64,000 nucleotides of DNA from Ariolimax columbianus (lineage: Eukaryota; Mollusca; Gastropoda; Stylommatophora; Arionidae): assembly GCA_036924085.1 (NCBI GenBank), contig JAVGWX010000013.1, positions 48,454,965-48,518,964 of the forward strand. Reading direction: 5' to 3'. Shown here in pieces: positions 21,010 to 31,721 of the stretch. The translations under genes were made by a program, and so were the position numbers. The notes beneath the pieces were generated by a model, which saw nothing but the letters and a program-made list of their open reading frames with translations, was not told the origin of the DNA and made no database searches. Numbering within the stretch: the first letter of the stretch is position 1; every line of letters starts with the position of its first letter.

Positions 21010-21756
21010 ATAACAGTAAAATATACTGATCGGACATGTTAGTCAGGGTCAGGTAAAATATACTGATCCGACATGTTAGTCGGGGTCAGGTAAAATATAC
21101 TGGTCAGACATGTTAGTCAGGGTCAGGTAAAATATACTAATCGGACATGTTAGTCAGGGTAAGGTAAAATATACTGATCGGACGAGTTAGTCAGGATCAG
21201 ATAAAATATACTGATCGACATTGTTAGTCAGAGCCAGGTAAAATATACTGATCGGACATGCTAGTCAGGGTCAGGTAAAATATACCGATCGGACATGTTA
21301 GTCAGGGTAAGGTAAAATATACTGATCGGACATGTTAGTCAGGGTCAGGTAAAATATACTGCTTGGACATGTTAGTCAGGGTCAGGTAAAATATACTAAT
21401 TGGACATGTTAGTCAGGGTCAGGTAAAATATACTGATCGGACATGTTAGTCAGGGTCAGGTAAAATATACTGATCTGACATGTTAGTCAGGGTCAGGTAA
21501 AATATACTAATCGGACATGTTAGTCAGGGTCAGGTAAAATATACTGATCGGACATGTTAGGGTCAGGTAAAATATACTGGCCAAGAGCCCAGCCTTAACT
21601 TCCACGTAGGTCTCAACAGGCTGTTTTTATTACAGCCTGGGTAACGAGGTTGGAACCTACGAAATATATCACACTACCCTGAATAACCTTGGGTCACCTT
21701 CATCAGCATGCTCGGGATTTAAGGAAAGCTACTGCAACCCGCCATTTAGCGCCAAT
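21010..21756 (+). mobile_element. R2 element with array, part 1
   Basis: About fifteen 37-bp units (CTGATCGGACATGTTAGTCA then GGGTCAGGTAAAATATA) at 21025-21580. The R2 body follows: GGCCAAGAGCCCAGCC, TCAACAGGCTGTTTTTATTA, CCTTCATCAGCATGCTCGGG and CAACCCGCCATTTAGCGCC. An R1 element interrupts at 21757 and R2 resumes at about 22113. Confidence 0.9.
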
Positions 21757-22112
21757 TTGGGATCAAGATGCTGAGCAGCGCATGAGCTACAGTAGTCAGC
21801 GACCAATAGCTGACTGCTAGCGTCAGGGCCAGCGAATCATAGCTGCCAAGACCCTTCTACACCTCCACGCGGTGATCCTGGATAATAGGCTGCAGCAGGG
21901 CAGACTGGCTAAGAAGAAGGGATCGAAGAGGGAATGCTAACCTGGTACTCAAAAAATGCTTGCTGAAGTCGGATGTGTTGGACCGAATGGTGCAAATATC
22001 GCAGTCAAGCTGTAAACTACGACACAACGCATTCCGTTTTCTGGACTACATTCTGCTACTAAAGCCCTTTCAGGGTTTGGTAGTGGGAGATTGAGAACGA
22101 GCGAAGAAGAAG
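21757..22112 (+). mobile_element. R1 element, copy 3 (full, inside R2)
   Basis: Complete copy from GGGATCAAGATGCTGAGCAG to GAGATTGAGAACGAGCGAAG plus AAGAAGAAG. Internal order: GCTGACTGCTAGCGTCAGGG, CTTCTACACCTCCACGCGGT, GCTGAAGTCGGATGTGTTGG, GTAAACTACGACACAACGCA. The flanks carry GCCAATTT and GCCATTTC, a likely decayed target duplication. Confidence 0.9.
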
Positions 22113-22180
22113 AAGAGAGCCATTTCCACTGAGCACACACAAATTAAGTTACTCATTGTGGAAATCCAACGGCATAAAAA
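22113..22180 (+). mobile_element. R2 element, part 2
   Basis: GCCATTTCCACTGAGCACAC then TTAAGTTACTCATTGTGGAA is the R2 segment that normally follows GCCATTTAACGCC. It proves that R1 landed inside an existing R2. Confidence 0.8.
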
Positions 22181-22184
22181 TATT

Positions 22185-22245
22185 ATTTTTAATATTATTA
22201 TTATTAATATTATTATTATTATAATCATTATTACCATCATAATTA
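22185..22245. repeat. ATT microsatellite
   Basis: Imperfect ATT/AAT repeats just right of the resumed R2 and left of module X. Confidence 0.8.
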
Positions 22246-22249
22246 TTTG

Positions 22250-22390
22250 TCTAAAATAGAATATCCTCTTGATTGTACCTTGCTCAGGAGGAAGTGTAAA
22301 ATGTCAGAAGGTGCAAATGTCGCTGACACGGGCTCACGAAAATATGAAACCTTTGAACGATTTAAGTAAATCATTATTTATTCCCTCCGA
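22250..22390. repeat. Module X, copy 1
   Basis: TACCTTGCTCAGGAGGAAGT, AAAATGTCAGAAGGTGCAAA and AATCATTATTTATTCCCTCC align with 27640-27755. Both copies follow an ATT microsatellite and an R1 copy. Confidence 0.65.
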
Positions 22391-22394
22391 TCTC

Positions 22395-22813
22395 TCTCCT
22401 CTCGCACTCTTGTCTCCTGGCCAAGCTCTTTATCTCTTTGTCCTCTTCTCATCCGAACATCCCGTCTCTCTATTCTCCTTCTTTTATTTATCGCTCTCTC
22501 CTTATCTCTTTCTCTCTCTTTCTTTTTCTCTCTCTCTCTAACACATTCACTATCTCTCTGATTTAGTTTGCACTCAATCAATTTATGTGTCTTTCAATTT
22601 ATGTCTCACTATTTCACTCATTCAAGCGTTCTCCTACTTTTTTTTTTATTTATCAGGATAACACTGTTGCTGTCTGTTCCTCTTTCTCTTTTAATATTTT
22701 GCTTATTTCTCTGTCTCTTTTTCTCTTTCTATATATTCCTTTCTTTTTAAAGCTCTCAATTTTTCTCCACTTCTCTCTATCCATATCTCTATATCCATTC
22801 TTATGAGTGTTAT

Positions 22814-22856
<43 letters not shown>

Positions 22857-22870
22857 ATCTATTAATATAT
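22395..22870. repeat. CT-rich tract with pure (CT)n
   Basis: Polypyrimidine DNA with a pure CT run of about 36 bp at 22817-22852. Frames across it are Leu/Ser/Phe-rich by composition. Confidence 0.85.
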
Positions 22871-23044
22871 TTGTTTCTATCTCTACATATTTCACTTTCC
22901 GTTACTATTTATTTATCTCTTGTTTTTTTCCTTTTTATATTAATTTATCTCTTTTTCCATCATCTATTTTTATCACATATCTCCTCGCATTTTTTTCGAC
23001 ATATTTAAATGTCTCTATCTCTGCTCAATTTTCTGTTCTTCTCC
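22871..23044. other. T-rich, no feature
   Basis: Nothing recognised apart from pyrimidine bias. Confidence 0.35.
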
Positions 23045-23845
23045 TTCAATCACTCTTATATTTATCACTGCCTCATGCCTCCCTCCCCCTTTATATCAAT
23101 CTCTCTTATATTTATCACTGCCTCATGTCCCCCTCCCCCTTTATATCAATCTCTCTTATATTTATCACTGCCTCATTTCCCCCTCCCCCTTTATATCAAT
23201 CTCTCTTACAATATTTCTTCATGCTTCATTCACACCCCCCCACCCCCCATTTTTATATAAATCTCTCTTACAATATTTCTCCCTGCTTCATTCCCCCCCC
23301 CCCCCTCATTTTTATATAAATCTCTCTTACAATATTTCTCCCTGCTTCATTCACCCCCCCCCCTTTATATCAATCTCTCTTACAATATTTCTCCCTGCTT
23401 CATTCACCCCCCCCCCCCCCTTTATATCAATCTCTCTTACAATATTTCTCCCTGCTTCATTCACCCCCTCCCCCTTTATATCAATCTCTCTTACAATATT
23501 TCTCACTGCTGCATTCACCCCCCCCCCCTTTTTTTATATCAATCTCTCTTACAATATTTCTCCCTGCTTCATTCACCCCCTCCCCCTTTATATCAATCTC
23601 TCTTACAATATTTCTCACTGCTGCATTCACCCCCCCCCCTTTTTTATATCAATCTCTCTTACAATATTTCTCCCTGCTTCATTCACCCCCTCCCCCTTTA
23701 TATCAATCTCTCTTACAATATTTCTCCCTGCTTCATTCACCCCCTCCCACTTTATATCAATCTCTCTTACAATATTTCTCCCTGCTTCATTCACCCCCTC
23801 CCCCTTTATATCAATCTTTCTTTCAATATTTCTCCCTACCCAATT
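23045..23845. repeat. ~55-bp array with C runs
   Basis: About 14 units: ATCAATCTCTCTTACAATAT, TTCTCCCTGCTTCATTCA, then a C run of 4 to 14 and TTTATAT. The first three units have TATTTATCACTGCCTCATG instead. Unit length varies mostly through the C run. From about 23460 pairs of units alternate (long C run versus CCCCCTCCCCC), so a dimer has been copied. Confidence 0.9.
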
Positions 23846-24002
23846 TTCCTTCTCCTTATATCAATTGCTCTCACAATATATCTTCTTGAATTATTTTCCT
23901 TCTCCTTAATTATCACGTTTCCTTTGTTATACCATAACATAAAGTGAGTGAAACATGTAAAATACAGGCCTAATACCCTGTAAAGCCAGCATTTCTTTCA
24001 GC

Positions 24003-25075
24003 TTTATTATTACTGTTATTGTTACCACTGTTATTGTTATTGTTACCACTGTTATTGTTACTATTGTTATTGTTACCAATGTTATTGTTACTACTGCAAT
24101 TGTTAATGTTAACACTGGTATTGTTATTGTTACCACTGTTATTGTTATTTTTACCACTGTTATTGTTACCACATTTATTGTTAGTGTTACCACTGGTATT
24201 GTTATTGTTACCACTGTTATTGTTGTTACCACTGTTATTGCTACCACTGTTATTGTTACCACCGTTATTGTTATTGTTACCATTGTTATTGTTACCGCTG
24301 CTATAATTGTTATCGCTACCACTTTTATTTTTATAGCTACAATTATTATTATTGTTATTGATACCATTATTATTGTTATCGTAAGAATTCTTATTAGTAT
24401 CAACACTACCATTATTATAATCGTTTCCACTATTGTTACCGATAAAAATATTGTTATCGCTGCCACTGTTGTTATCGTTACCTCAATTGTTATCGTTACT
24501 TTTATTGTTGTCAATATTCTTATCGTTACCACTATTGTTATCGCTACCACTATTGTTACTGTTCCTACTATTGTTATCACTACCACTATTCTTATCGTTA
24601 CCACTATTCTTATCGTTACCACTAGTGTTATCAATATTGTTATCGTTACCACTATTGTTATCAATATTGTTATCGTAACCACTAGTGTTATCAATATTGT
24701 CATCGCTACCACTATTGTTATCATGACCAATATTTTTATCGTAATCAATATTGTTATCGTTGCCACTATATTTATCCTTACCACTAGTATTATTGTTATC
24801 GTTTCCACTATATTTATCGTTACCACTATATTTATCGTTACCACTATATTTATCGTAACCACTATATTTATCGTTACCATTATATTGAACGTTACCATTA
24901 TATTGAACGTTACCACTATATTGAACGTTACCACTATATTTATCGTTACCACTATATTTATCGTTACCGCTATATTTATCGTTACCACTATATTTATCGT
25001 TACCCCTATATTTATAGTTACCACTATATTTATCGTCACCACTAGTATTATTGGTGTTGTTATTGGTGTTGTTTT
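24003..25075. repeat. 1.07-kb TTATTG/CCACTA microsatellite
   Basis: Hexa- to nonamer derivatives of TTATTGTTACCACTG on the left change gradually to TTATCGTTACCACTATATT on the right. A 424-residue Thr/Ile/Val frame runs through it on the minus strand because the unit lacks stops in that frame. It abuts an R2 tail at 25076. Confidence 0.95.
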
Positions 25076-25105
25076 TGTTGTGAATGCCAACATTGAGTAT
25101 TGTTG
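25076..25105 (-). mobile_element. R2 element, tail end
   Basis: TTGTTGTGAATGCCAACATT then GAGTA is the tail-proximal end of R2 (compare 39668: GTTGAATGCCAACAGTGAGT). The rest of the copy resumes at about 25375. Confidence 0.65.
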
Positions 25106-25374
25106 TGTTGGCGTCCTGTTGCTGGTATGTCTGTGGCTATCCTGTAGCCAAAGTAGGATTCTCTGTCCTAGATCCCCCGCCACTAATTGCCTGCTGAACA
25201 TCTCTGAGGCTCAGCAGATTGTGGAAATGTGAAACCAAAAGTTCAAAGCATTGGGAACGTCACGTCTCGAGCCACTGCGCCTTTACCATGGGTTTCAGAC
25301 ACGAGAATGCGGTTCAGTTTGCCTCCTCATCTCCAGGGCTGAACAGTATCATTCGGGCACCTTTCCAACCACAG
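25106..25374. other. Insertion of unknown origin within R2
   Basis: About 270 bp between the tail and body of an R2 copy. No similarity to other repeats in the window. Confidence 0.4.
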
Positions 25375-25885
25375 AGGGACAATTGCATAATGATCAAAAA
25401 GCTTACTTCTTTGTGCGCCCTGAAAAAGCCGTTAAGTGGCTGCTTGCAATAGCTTCACACACACACAGCGCGTGTTGACGAAAGCGATTCCTCTAGGCTT
25501 CATCTGCGTTTCACTAACTACTATGGGGATCACATCGATCCCCCACCTCATTGGCCAGGCTACCATAAAGAACATATCGTTTCTAGTGTGCGCTACAATG
25601 AAATCGAGGTTGCGGTCTTGACCAGTATATTTTCCATGACACTGATATTGTCTGATCAGTATATTTTCCCCGACACTGATATTGTCTGATCAGTATATTT
25701 TCACCGACACTGATATTATCTAGTCAGTATATTTTCCCCGACACTGATATTGTCTGATCAGTTTATTTTCCCCGACACTGATATTATCTAGTCAGTATAT
25801 TTTCCCCGACACTGATATTATCTGATCATGTTATTTTCCCCGACACTGATATTGTCTGGTCAGTATATTTTTGTCCGACACGGAT
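25375..25885 (-). mobile_element. R2 element body with array
   Basis: AAGCTTACTTCTTTGTGCGC, AAAAGCCGTTAAGTGGCTGC, GGGGATCACATCGATCCCCC and GCGGTCTTGACCAGTATATT. Then about seven units of roughly 38 bp with CCCCGACACTGATATTGTCT then GATCAGTATATTTT. The unit sequence differs from other R2 copies, so arrays are amplified locally. Confidence 0.8.
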
Positions 25886-25904
25886 ATTGTCATATAATTG
25901 TCCT

Positions 25905-26280
25905 TCTATAATTATTTTAATTTTTATAATTACGATAATTATATTTGTTATTGTTATCGCTATTATTACTTTTATTGGGAATGTTACTGTTATTATTATT
26001 CATGTTTTTGTAATCAAAATTAGTATTTATTATTAATAATTTTGTAATTAATATTATTATTGTTTGTAATGTTTTTGTTATTAATATAGCTATTGTTATT
26101 ATTATTGTAGTGTTTGTTAGTTATGTTTTTATTATTTTTATTTTTATTATTATTTTATTATTATTGTCATTCTTATTATTACTGGATCCATTATTGCATT
26201 TATTATTTTGACTACCAGTTAATACTTTTATTGTTATTTCCTTCATTATTTTCATTATTATAATTGCTATCATCATCATC
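25905..26280. repeat. TTA/ATT microsatellite, imperfect
   Basis: AT-rich trinucleotide-derived DNA rich in TTATTATTATT. Confidence 0.85.
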
Positions 26281-26840
26281 CATTGGCTCTGTTGGTCTTG
26301 TCAGACGATAGAAATTGTTTTTTTAGCACAAAGCCCGAGCAGAAATATAGAGACCATGTGTTGACCATGCAGTATGGTCCCTCTCTCAGTCTGCCTTGTT
26401 TACTCCAGAGGAAAGGTGATTCCAATATATTTGAGACAATGCAAGCTGCAAAAGCTGCCGGGTCAGCAGAGCAATGCTCTATCTTGTTCGCCTGTCGGGG
26501 CTCACTCCTAGACCAGCCGCCAACCAAGGCTAAGGGCCTGGTCTGTCCTGCCACAACACTCAGCTGAGGTTGTCTTTCCTCGCTCTACGATAAGGCATTG
26601 TATCCTCTTGCGTGTGTTCCTTCACTTATCGTCGGTTGTCAGGTTTGGTAGACGCTGACCAACTTTCAGAGTTATCAGAAAACAGGTTGCACGGGCGTAT
26701 CTGACAAAAACCAACAAGATAAGCCGGTATCTTATCTACAAGGCTTCAGATGGTTTGCAATCAGAGTTCTCCTCCTCCTCCTAGATGAGCATCCTTCATA
26801 ATCTGTCGAGCCCCATCTGCCTGAAATTTTCTTTTACTGT
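26281..26840. other. No recognisable feature
   Basis: Frames of about 90 residues overlap on opposite strands, with no known domain. It matches no other segment I can see in the window. Confidence 0.4.
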
Positions 26841-26937
26841 CACCATTATTATTAATACTACCATAATATTTGTGTTATTATTATTATTAATATTATTATT
26901 ACTACTATAATATTTGTGTTATTTTTATTAATATTAT
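26841..26937. repeat. ATT microsatellite left of R1
   Basis: ATT/TTA repeats with ACTACCATAATATTTGTGTT. The same motif recurs right of the R1 copy. Confidence 0.85.
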
Positions 26938-27290
26938 TATGGGATCAAGATGCTGAGCAGCGCATGAGCTGCGGCGGTCAGCGACACATAGCTGACTGCT
27001 AGCGTCAGGGCCAGCGAACCAGAGCTGCCAAGACCCGTCTACACCTCCACGCGGTGATCCTGGATAACAGGCCGCAGCAGGGCAGACTGGCTAAGGAGAA
27101 GGGATCGAAGAGGGAATGCAAACCTGGTACTCAAAAAATGATTGCTGAAGCCGGATGTGTTGGACCGAAAGTTGCAAATATCGCAGTCAACCTGTAAACT
27201 ACGACACAGCGCATTCCGTTCTCTGAACTACATTCTGCTACCCAAGCCCTTTCAGGGTTTGGTAGGGAGAGATTGAGAACTATCGAAGCC
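26938..27290 (+). mobile_element. R1 element, copy 4 (inside an ATT microsatellite)
   Basis: Full copy from GGGATCAAGATGCTGAGCAG to GAGATTGAGAAC, with the standard order of internal blocks. The AATATTATTA on both sides may be a target duplication. The GAA tail is almost absent. Confidence 0.9.
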
Positions 27291-27427
27291 GTCAATATTA
27301 TTAGTATATTTGTTATTACTACCATACTATTTGTGTTATTATTATTATTAATATTATTATTATTATTACTACTATAATACTATTTGTGTTATTAGTATTG
27401 TTATTATTACTACTACCATAATATTTG

Positions 27428-27463
<36 letters not shown>

Positions 27464-27605
27464 TACTACTACCACAATATTTGTGTTATTACAATTGTTA
27501 TTATTATTGCTAGCATAATATTTCTGTTATTAGTATTGTTATTATTACCACTACCATAATATTTGTGTTATTGCTATTGTTATTATTACTACTACTACCA
27601 CGGTT
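27291..27605. repeat. ATT microsatellite right of R1
   Basis: About eight blocks of ACTACCATAATATTTGTGTT followed by TATTATTATTATT. Confidence 0.9.
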
Positions 27606-27611
27606 ATTATT

Positions 27612-27755
27612 ATCTGTTCAAATAGACCAGCCTATCGTTTTTGCCTTGCTCAGCAAGACGAACAAAATGTCAGAGGTTGCATATTTCGGTCACATCCTCT
27701 CGGGAAAATCGAAAATTATTCAACGATTAAAGGAGATGATTATTTATTCCATCCT
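27612..27755. repeat. Module X, copy 2
   Basis: TGCCTTGCTCAGCAAGACGA, AAAATGTCAGAGGTTGCATA and GATTATTTATTCCATCC align with 22262-22390. Confidence 0.65.
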
Positions 27756-28009
27756 TCCATCCTGCTCTCCTCCCGGTCACAGCTATCGTTCTCTTTCACC
27801 TTCTGTCCCTCCGTCTGTGATTACACAGCGATGGAGTTGGGAGTGAATGCATTGACGTCAGGAACGCCAAACTACTTTTTAATATCCACTTCTTTTCTTC
27901 CGTTTTATCCCTCCCCATTTGTGTTGGCTCACTTTCGCCCTCACACAGGAAACATGAGATGGGAATGATATTTTATAAAGACGGTAGACCTAAGGTGACA
28001 AAATATTAC
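27756..28009. other. No recognisable feature
   Basis: Single-copy as far as visible. Confidence 0.35.
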
Positions 28010-28584
28010 AGAGAGAGAGAGTGTGTGTGTGAATGAGTGAGTGAGAGAGAGTGAGAGAAATTTATAGATAGAAAAAAGAGACTGATACGGGATAAAAAGA
28101 AGAATAATACAAGGAGAGAGTAAGTGAGAGGCAGAGAATACATGTTTCCTGGAGAGAGAAAGAGAATGAAAATGATAAAGAAAATATTGGAGGGACAGAA
28201 AATGATAGACATACAATAGAAAGAAGGAGAGAGAATGAAATATACATAAAGGACAAAGAGAGAGAACGGAAAATAAAGAGAGAAAGGTATAGAAAAAAAG
28301 AGTGAGAGAACTCAGAAAGAAAATGAGAAAAAGAGAGAGACAAATGATAGAGCAGATGAGAGACAGAGTGGATATAGAAAGAGGTAGAGAGATTTAAACA
28401 AGTGGAACAGAGGACAAGGAAGAGGGAGAGAGATTTAAATAAGTGGAGTAGGGGGTGGGGTGGGGCTATTGACTTTAAGAAGCTGAACAGCGATAAAGAG
28501 AAAGACAAAGATAGGGAGAAATATATATATATATATATTAAAATGGAAGATACATATATAAACAAGTGGAAGAAATAGGGAGAT

Positions 28585-28621
<37 letters not shown>

Positions 28622-28850
28622 TTTAACAAATGGAAGCGTGATAAAGAGAAGCAGAGAGAGATTTTTAAAAGTATAGGAGAGAGAAAGAGAGAGGGAAAAG
28701 GAGGGATATATATATTTAAGACTGGAAGAAAAAGAGGTGAAGGGATGAGGGGAGAGATTTAAACAAATGGAAGAGAGATAAAGATAGGAAGGAGTGAGAG
28801 AGAGAGAGAGAAAGGAAGAAAGAGAGATTTAATAAAGTTCAAACAAAATA
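28010..28850. repeat. Purine-rich (GA)n tract
   Basis: About 840 bp dominated by GAGAGA/AAAGAGAG, with the longest pure GA run at 28589-28618 and a short (TA)n at 28522-28540. The minus-strand Ser/Leu frames are composition effects. Confidence 0.9.
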
Positions 28851-29139
28851 CATTTGGGAAGAATGTTGTAGCTGATTTAAGCGTATGGTGGTGGAGTCAA
28901 GATATAACACGAAGGAGATGTGGTTCGAGTCTTGTCGTGTTGAGTCGATTTATTGGAGGCATTTCTTGTATAGCAGGTTACAGTTTGGCACTTCATACAT
29001 CCCTCACGTACTTGAGGAGGTGGTACGTCATTCTGGCTGTAGTGCAATACGAGTCTGCTAAGTAAGCTCACCAATATTAGGATAACACTGTTTAGTCCCT
29101 ACTTCGTTGGCATGCCATCCATCAAACAGACTATTTCTC
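28851..29139. other. No recognisable feature
   Basis: Nothing recognised. Confidence 0.35.
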
Positions 29140-29850
29140 AAAGGGTGGAGAGGAGACTAACGTCTGGTCAGGTAAAACATATTGATCGGACAATTGTAGT
29201 CAGGGTCAGGCAAAACATACTGATCTGGCAATGTTAGTCAGGGTCAGGAAATACATACCGATCTGGCAATGATAGTCAGGGTCAGGCAAAAGATATTAAT
29301 CGGACAATGTTAGTCTGGGTCAGGCAAAACATACTGATCTGGCAATGTTAGTCAGGGTCAGGCGAAATATACTGATCGGGCAATGTTAGTCAGGGTCAGA
29401 CAAAATATACTCATCGGGCAATGTTAGTCAAGGTCAGACAATACATACTGATCTGGCAATGTTAGTCAGGGTCAGGCAATACATACTGATTCGACATGTT
29501 AGTCAGGGTCTGGCAAAATATTTTAATCGGGCAATGTTAGTCAACGTCAGGCAAAATATACTGACCAGACAATGCTAGTCAGGGTCAGGTGAATTGTATA
29601 GCCAAGACCCCCCTCTTAACTTTATATTGCATAGCAGTCTCGCTAACGAGATGGGAGTTGACAAGATCTCCGAAATTAGTGAGTGACACGCAAATGAAGC
29701 CAAGCATTTCAAAACCGCTTGGAGAACCCCCATTTCAACTTTATCAGCACGCTCTAGATGAGAGCAAAGCTGCTTCAGCAGACTCCATTTTCAGGGCGGA
29801 CAAAAGAGTAAAATTACTCATTGTATGCATTCAACAGGAGCAAGTGCGAA
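29140..29850 (+). mobile_element. R2 element with array
   Basis: Begins with the R2 terminus GAGACTAACGTCTGGTCAGG (29153-29172). About twelve 37-bp units follow (CTGATCTGGCAATGTTAGTC then AGGGTCAGGCAAAACATA), one base different in register because of an extra A in GGCAATG. The body starts at GCCAAGACCCCCCTC (29601) and ends at AAATTACTCATTGTATGCAT then TCAACAGGAGC. No long CAA tail remains. Confidence 0.9.
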
Positions 29851-29914
29851 CGAGAACATGAAGAACGTAGAGTTGGAGGAGTGGGGGAGGCAGAGAGAGA
29901 GAGAGAGCGGATGT

Positions 29915-30495
29915 ACTTGTGCTGGTCTTGCATGAGCTGGGTGTAACGGGGAGGAAGATTTCCTGCTCAACAGGCTAGGCTTGGACAGCGTATTACTCCG
30001 CTGCGTTTAGACAAGTGCATCAGATTGTGGTTATCCATTATGCGAGTCCGTCTTAATAGTCTCAAAACACACAAACAAAGTAGACCCGAAGTCTGTTAGA
30101 CGCCATCTGTGCTGCTCTTAACAAACCAACTAATCATGGCCAGTGGTATACCATGTCACATAGTTACTTGCAGGTAGTACTTTTAGGTAATGTTTTGACC
30201 TTGTGGTTCGTACTCTTGGTGCACAACTCCCACGGGAGTAAAAGAAAACGGTCAACGTGACTATGACAATGCGTCATTTCGTAGTGAATGAAAACCCGTC
30301 GGGTGTTAAGTACACTCAACACTGAAAGGCTGAGTGCCAGCAACTGACGCAATCGACGGGCGGGAAAAAATCTCACGCATGCTCATGAAGGTTAGCACTC
30401 GTGCTTCATTTTTTTACCGCGGAATACAAAATAGTCCGACACTTTTTTAACACATTTCGAGCATTTAATCGAGTCTTAGTCTAAGTTTGAGTTGA
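29915..30495 (-). mobile_element. mariner-like end with segment S (copy of 14145-14762)
   Basis: Collinear with 14145-14762 across segment S and the following 360 bp (for example TTTTGACCTTGTGGTTCGTA, ACACCCGACGG read as CCGTCGGGTGTTAAGTACAC, and AGCATTTAATCGAGTCTTAG). The mariner-like end is TAGTCCGACACTTTTTTAAC. No transposase C-terminal block is present at this locus. Confidence 0.75.
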
Positions 30496-30721
30496 CCTGT
30501 ATGCTTTATCTGACCATGATTACTCTTTGCTTCCTGACAAGGACATATACGTGAACATGAAGATCCAATTCTCAAGCCAGTGTGGTATATTGGGAATGTG
30601 AGGTTGGTCAAATACTATCCTGACCAACAGCACACTATGGATGATGTGGTCAGTATCACGTCGTCCGCATCTAATTCCCAGATGGTTCTGGAAATTTTTG
30701 AAGCTTGGTCGACACCGGGAG
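30496..30721. other. No recognisable feature
   Basis: Nothing recognised. Confidence 0.3.
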
Positions 30722-30825
30722 CCTGTTTTTTTTTTTTAATCAAAAAAAAATCCCCCACCAACTTGAGACCGAACCCAGATCGCTCGACTAGGAAACCAGC
30801 GCACTAAACACTGTGATGGAAGGGC
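30722..30825 (-). mobile_element. SINE-D head (copy 2)
   Basis: Minus-strand TTTAGTGCGCTGGTTTCCTA, then GCGATCTGGGTTCGGTCTCA (B box) and AGTTGGTGGGGG, parallel to 48960-49025 on the plus strand. Only the tRNA-like head and a short A/T run remain. Confidence 0.65.
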
Positions 30826-31079
30826 ACTCTTTGAGCAATGGACATTTCAAATAAGAGGTGGTCGGATAGCGTTACAACATTGCTAAGGGAAAATTTCAGA
30901 ACCTCCGCTTGATTAAGTTCTGATTCAAGAAATCCTAGGGGAAATACCACCAATAAAATTCGTACTGACGTCGTCCGCGCTTAGCCGTTAGGCGCAAAAA
31001 TCCGCACAAAGTATTGCACATTAGGAAACAAAGCGAACAAAATAAAATTGGAAAAAAAAAACAGAAAATACTAGGAGGT
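30826..31079. other. No recognisable feature
   Basis: Nothing recognised. Confidence 0.3.
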
Positions 31080-31600
31080 TATTGTCGCTGTTAAGGGCCC
31101 AGCATCATCTGGGCTCTCACCCTTACTCCCAATGCCATGTAGTGGTATCTGCACGTGTTTGTTAGTTATTGTCTAGTGCCATACAAAGTATTCCGTTTAT
31201 CTGGGCTCTGAGGAAGAAGCATTTTCCTAGAACCAAGCACTCGGAGAGATGTTGATCAACGGTTTCATAACGGTGTGCACATAGCTGGCACTCTGGAGTG
31301 TTGTTGTGGTTGGATTCTGTTCTGGTGCTTGTTAAGTGGGATGTACTGGGTTCTCAGTCAGAAAATGGTGCTCTGATCTCTCCTTGTAAGTTGATTTATA
31401 CTGTTATTTTGATTCCGGTTTGCCATGTGTCTGTAGACCTCGCTCCAGGGTCTCCCATGGCTTAGCTGTTCAACCACATTTCTTTGTTTGCTGTTCTTAT
31501 GTAGAATTGTTGCTGTGTGTGGTTGTTTTTGTCTTGTCATCGCCAGGTGTGTTTGAGCACAAAGCACTTCAAATTATGAAAAATGGCGAAATAAAGTTAA
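31080..31600 (-). mobile_element. LINE E (Jockey-like), C-terminus copy 1
   Basis: Minus-strand frames include RRDQSTIF, FxLRTQYIPLNKHQNRI, a Cys/His-rich ECQLCAHRYETVDQHLSECL equivalent and ALGVR near the end. RLRTQHxxLNxHLNRI followed by CxxC-x-H-x-C is the region after RNase H in Jockey-like LINE ORF2 proteins. The sequence matches copies at 42241-43020 and 49930-50560. Confidence 0.8.
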
Positions 31601-31721
31601 ATTTAGAAGAAAACAAACGAAGTGAGAGATAATAAAAGAAAACAAAAGACAGTAGAGAGAAACATTCTCTTTTTCTCCTGGTCATTCAGTAACCGGGGCA
31701 TCCATTCTTGTATTCTACCGG

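Noticed and set aside
23927..25201. 424-residue minus-strand frame rich in Val, Thr and Ile
   Set aside because: It runs through the TTATTG/CCACTA microsatellite and reflects a stop-free repeat unit, with no domain.
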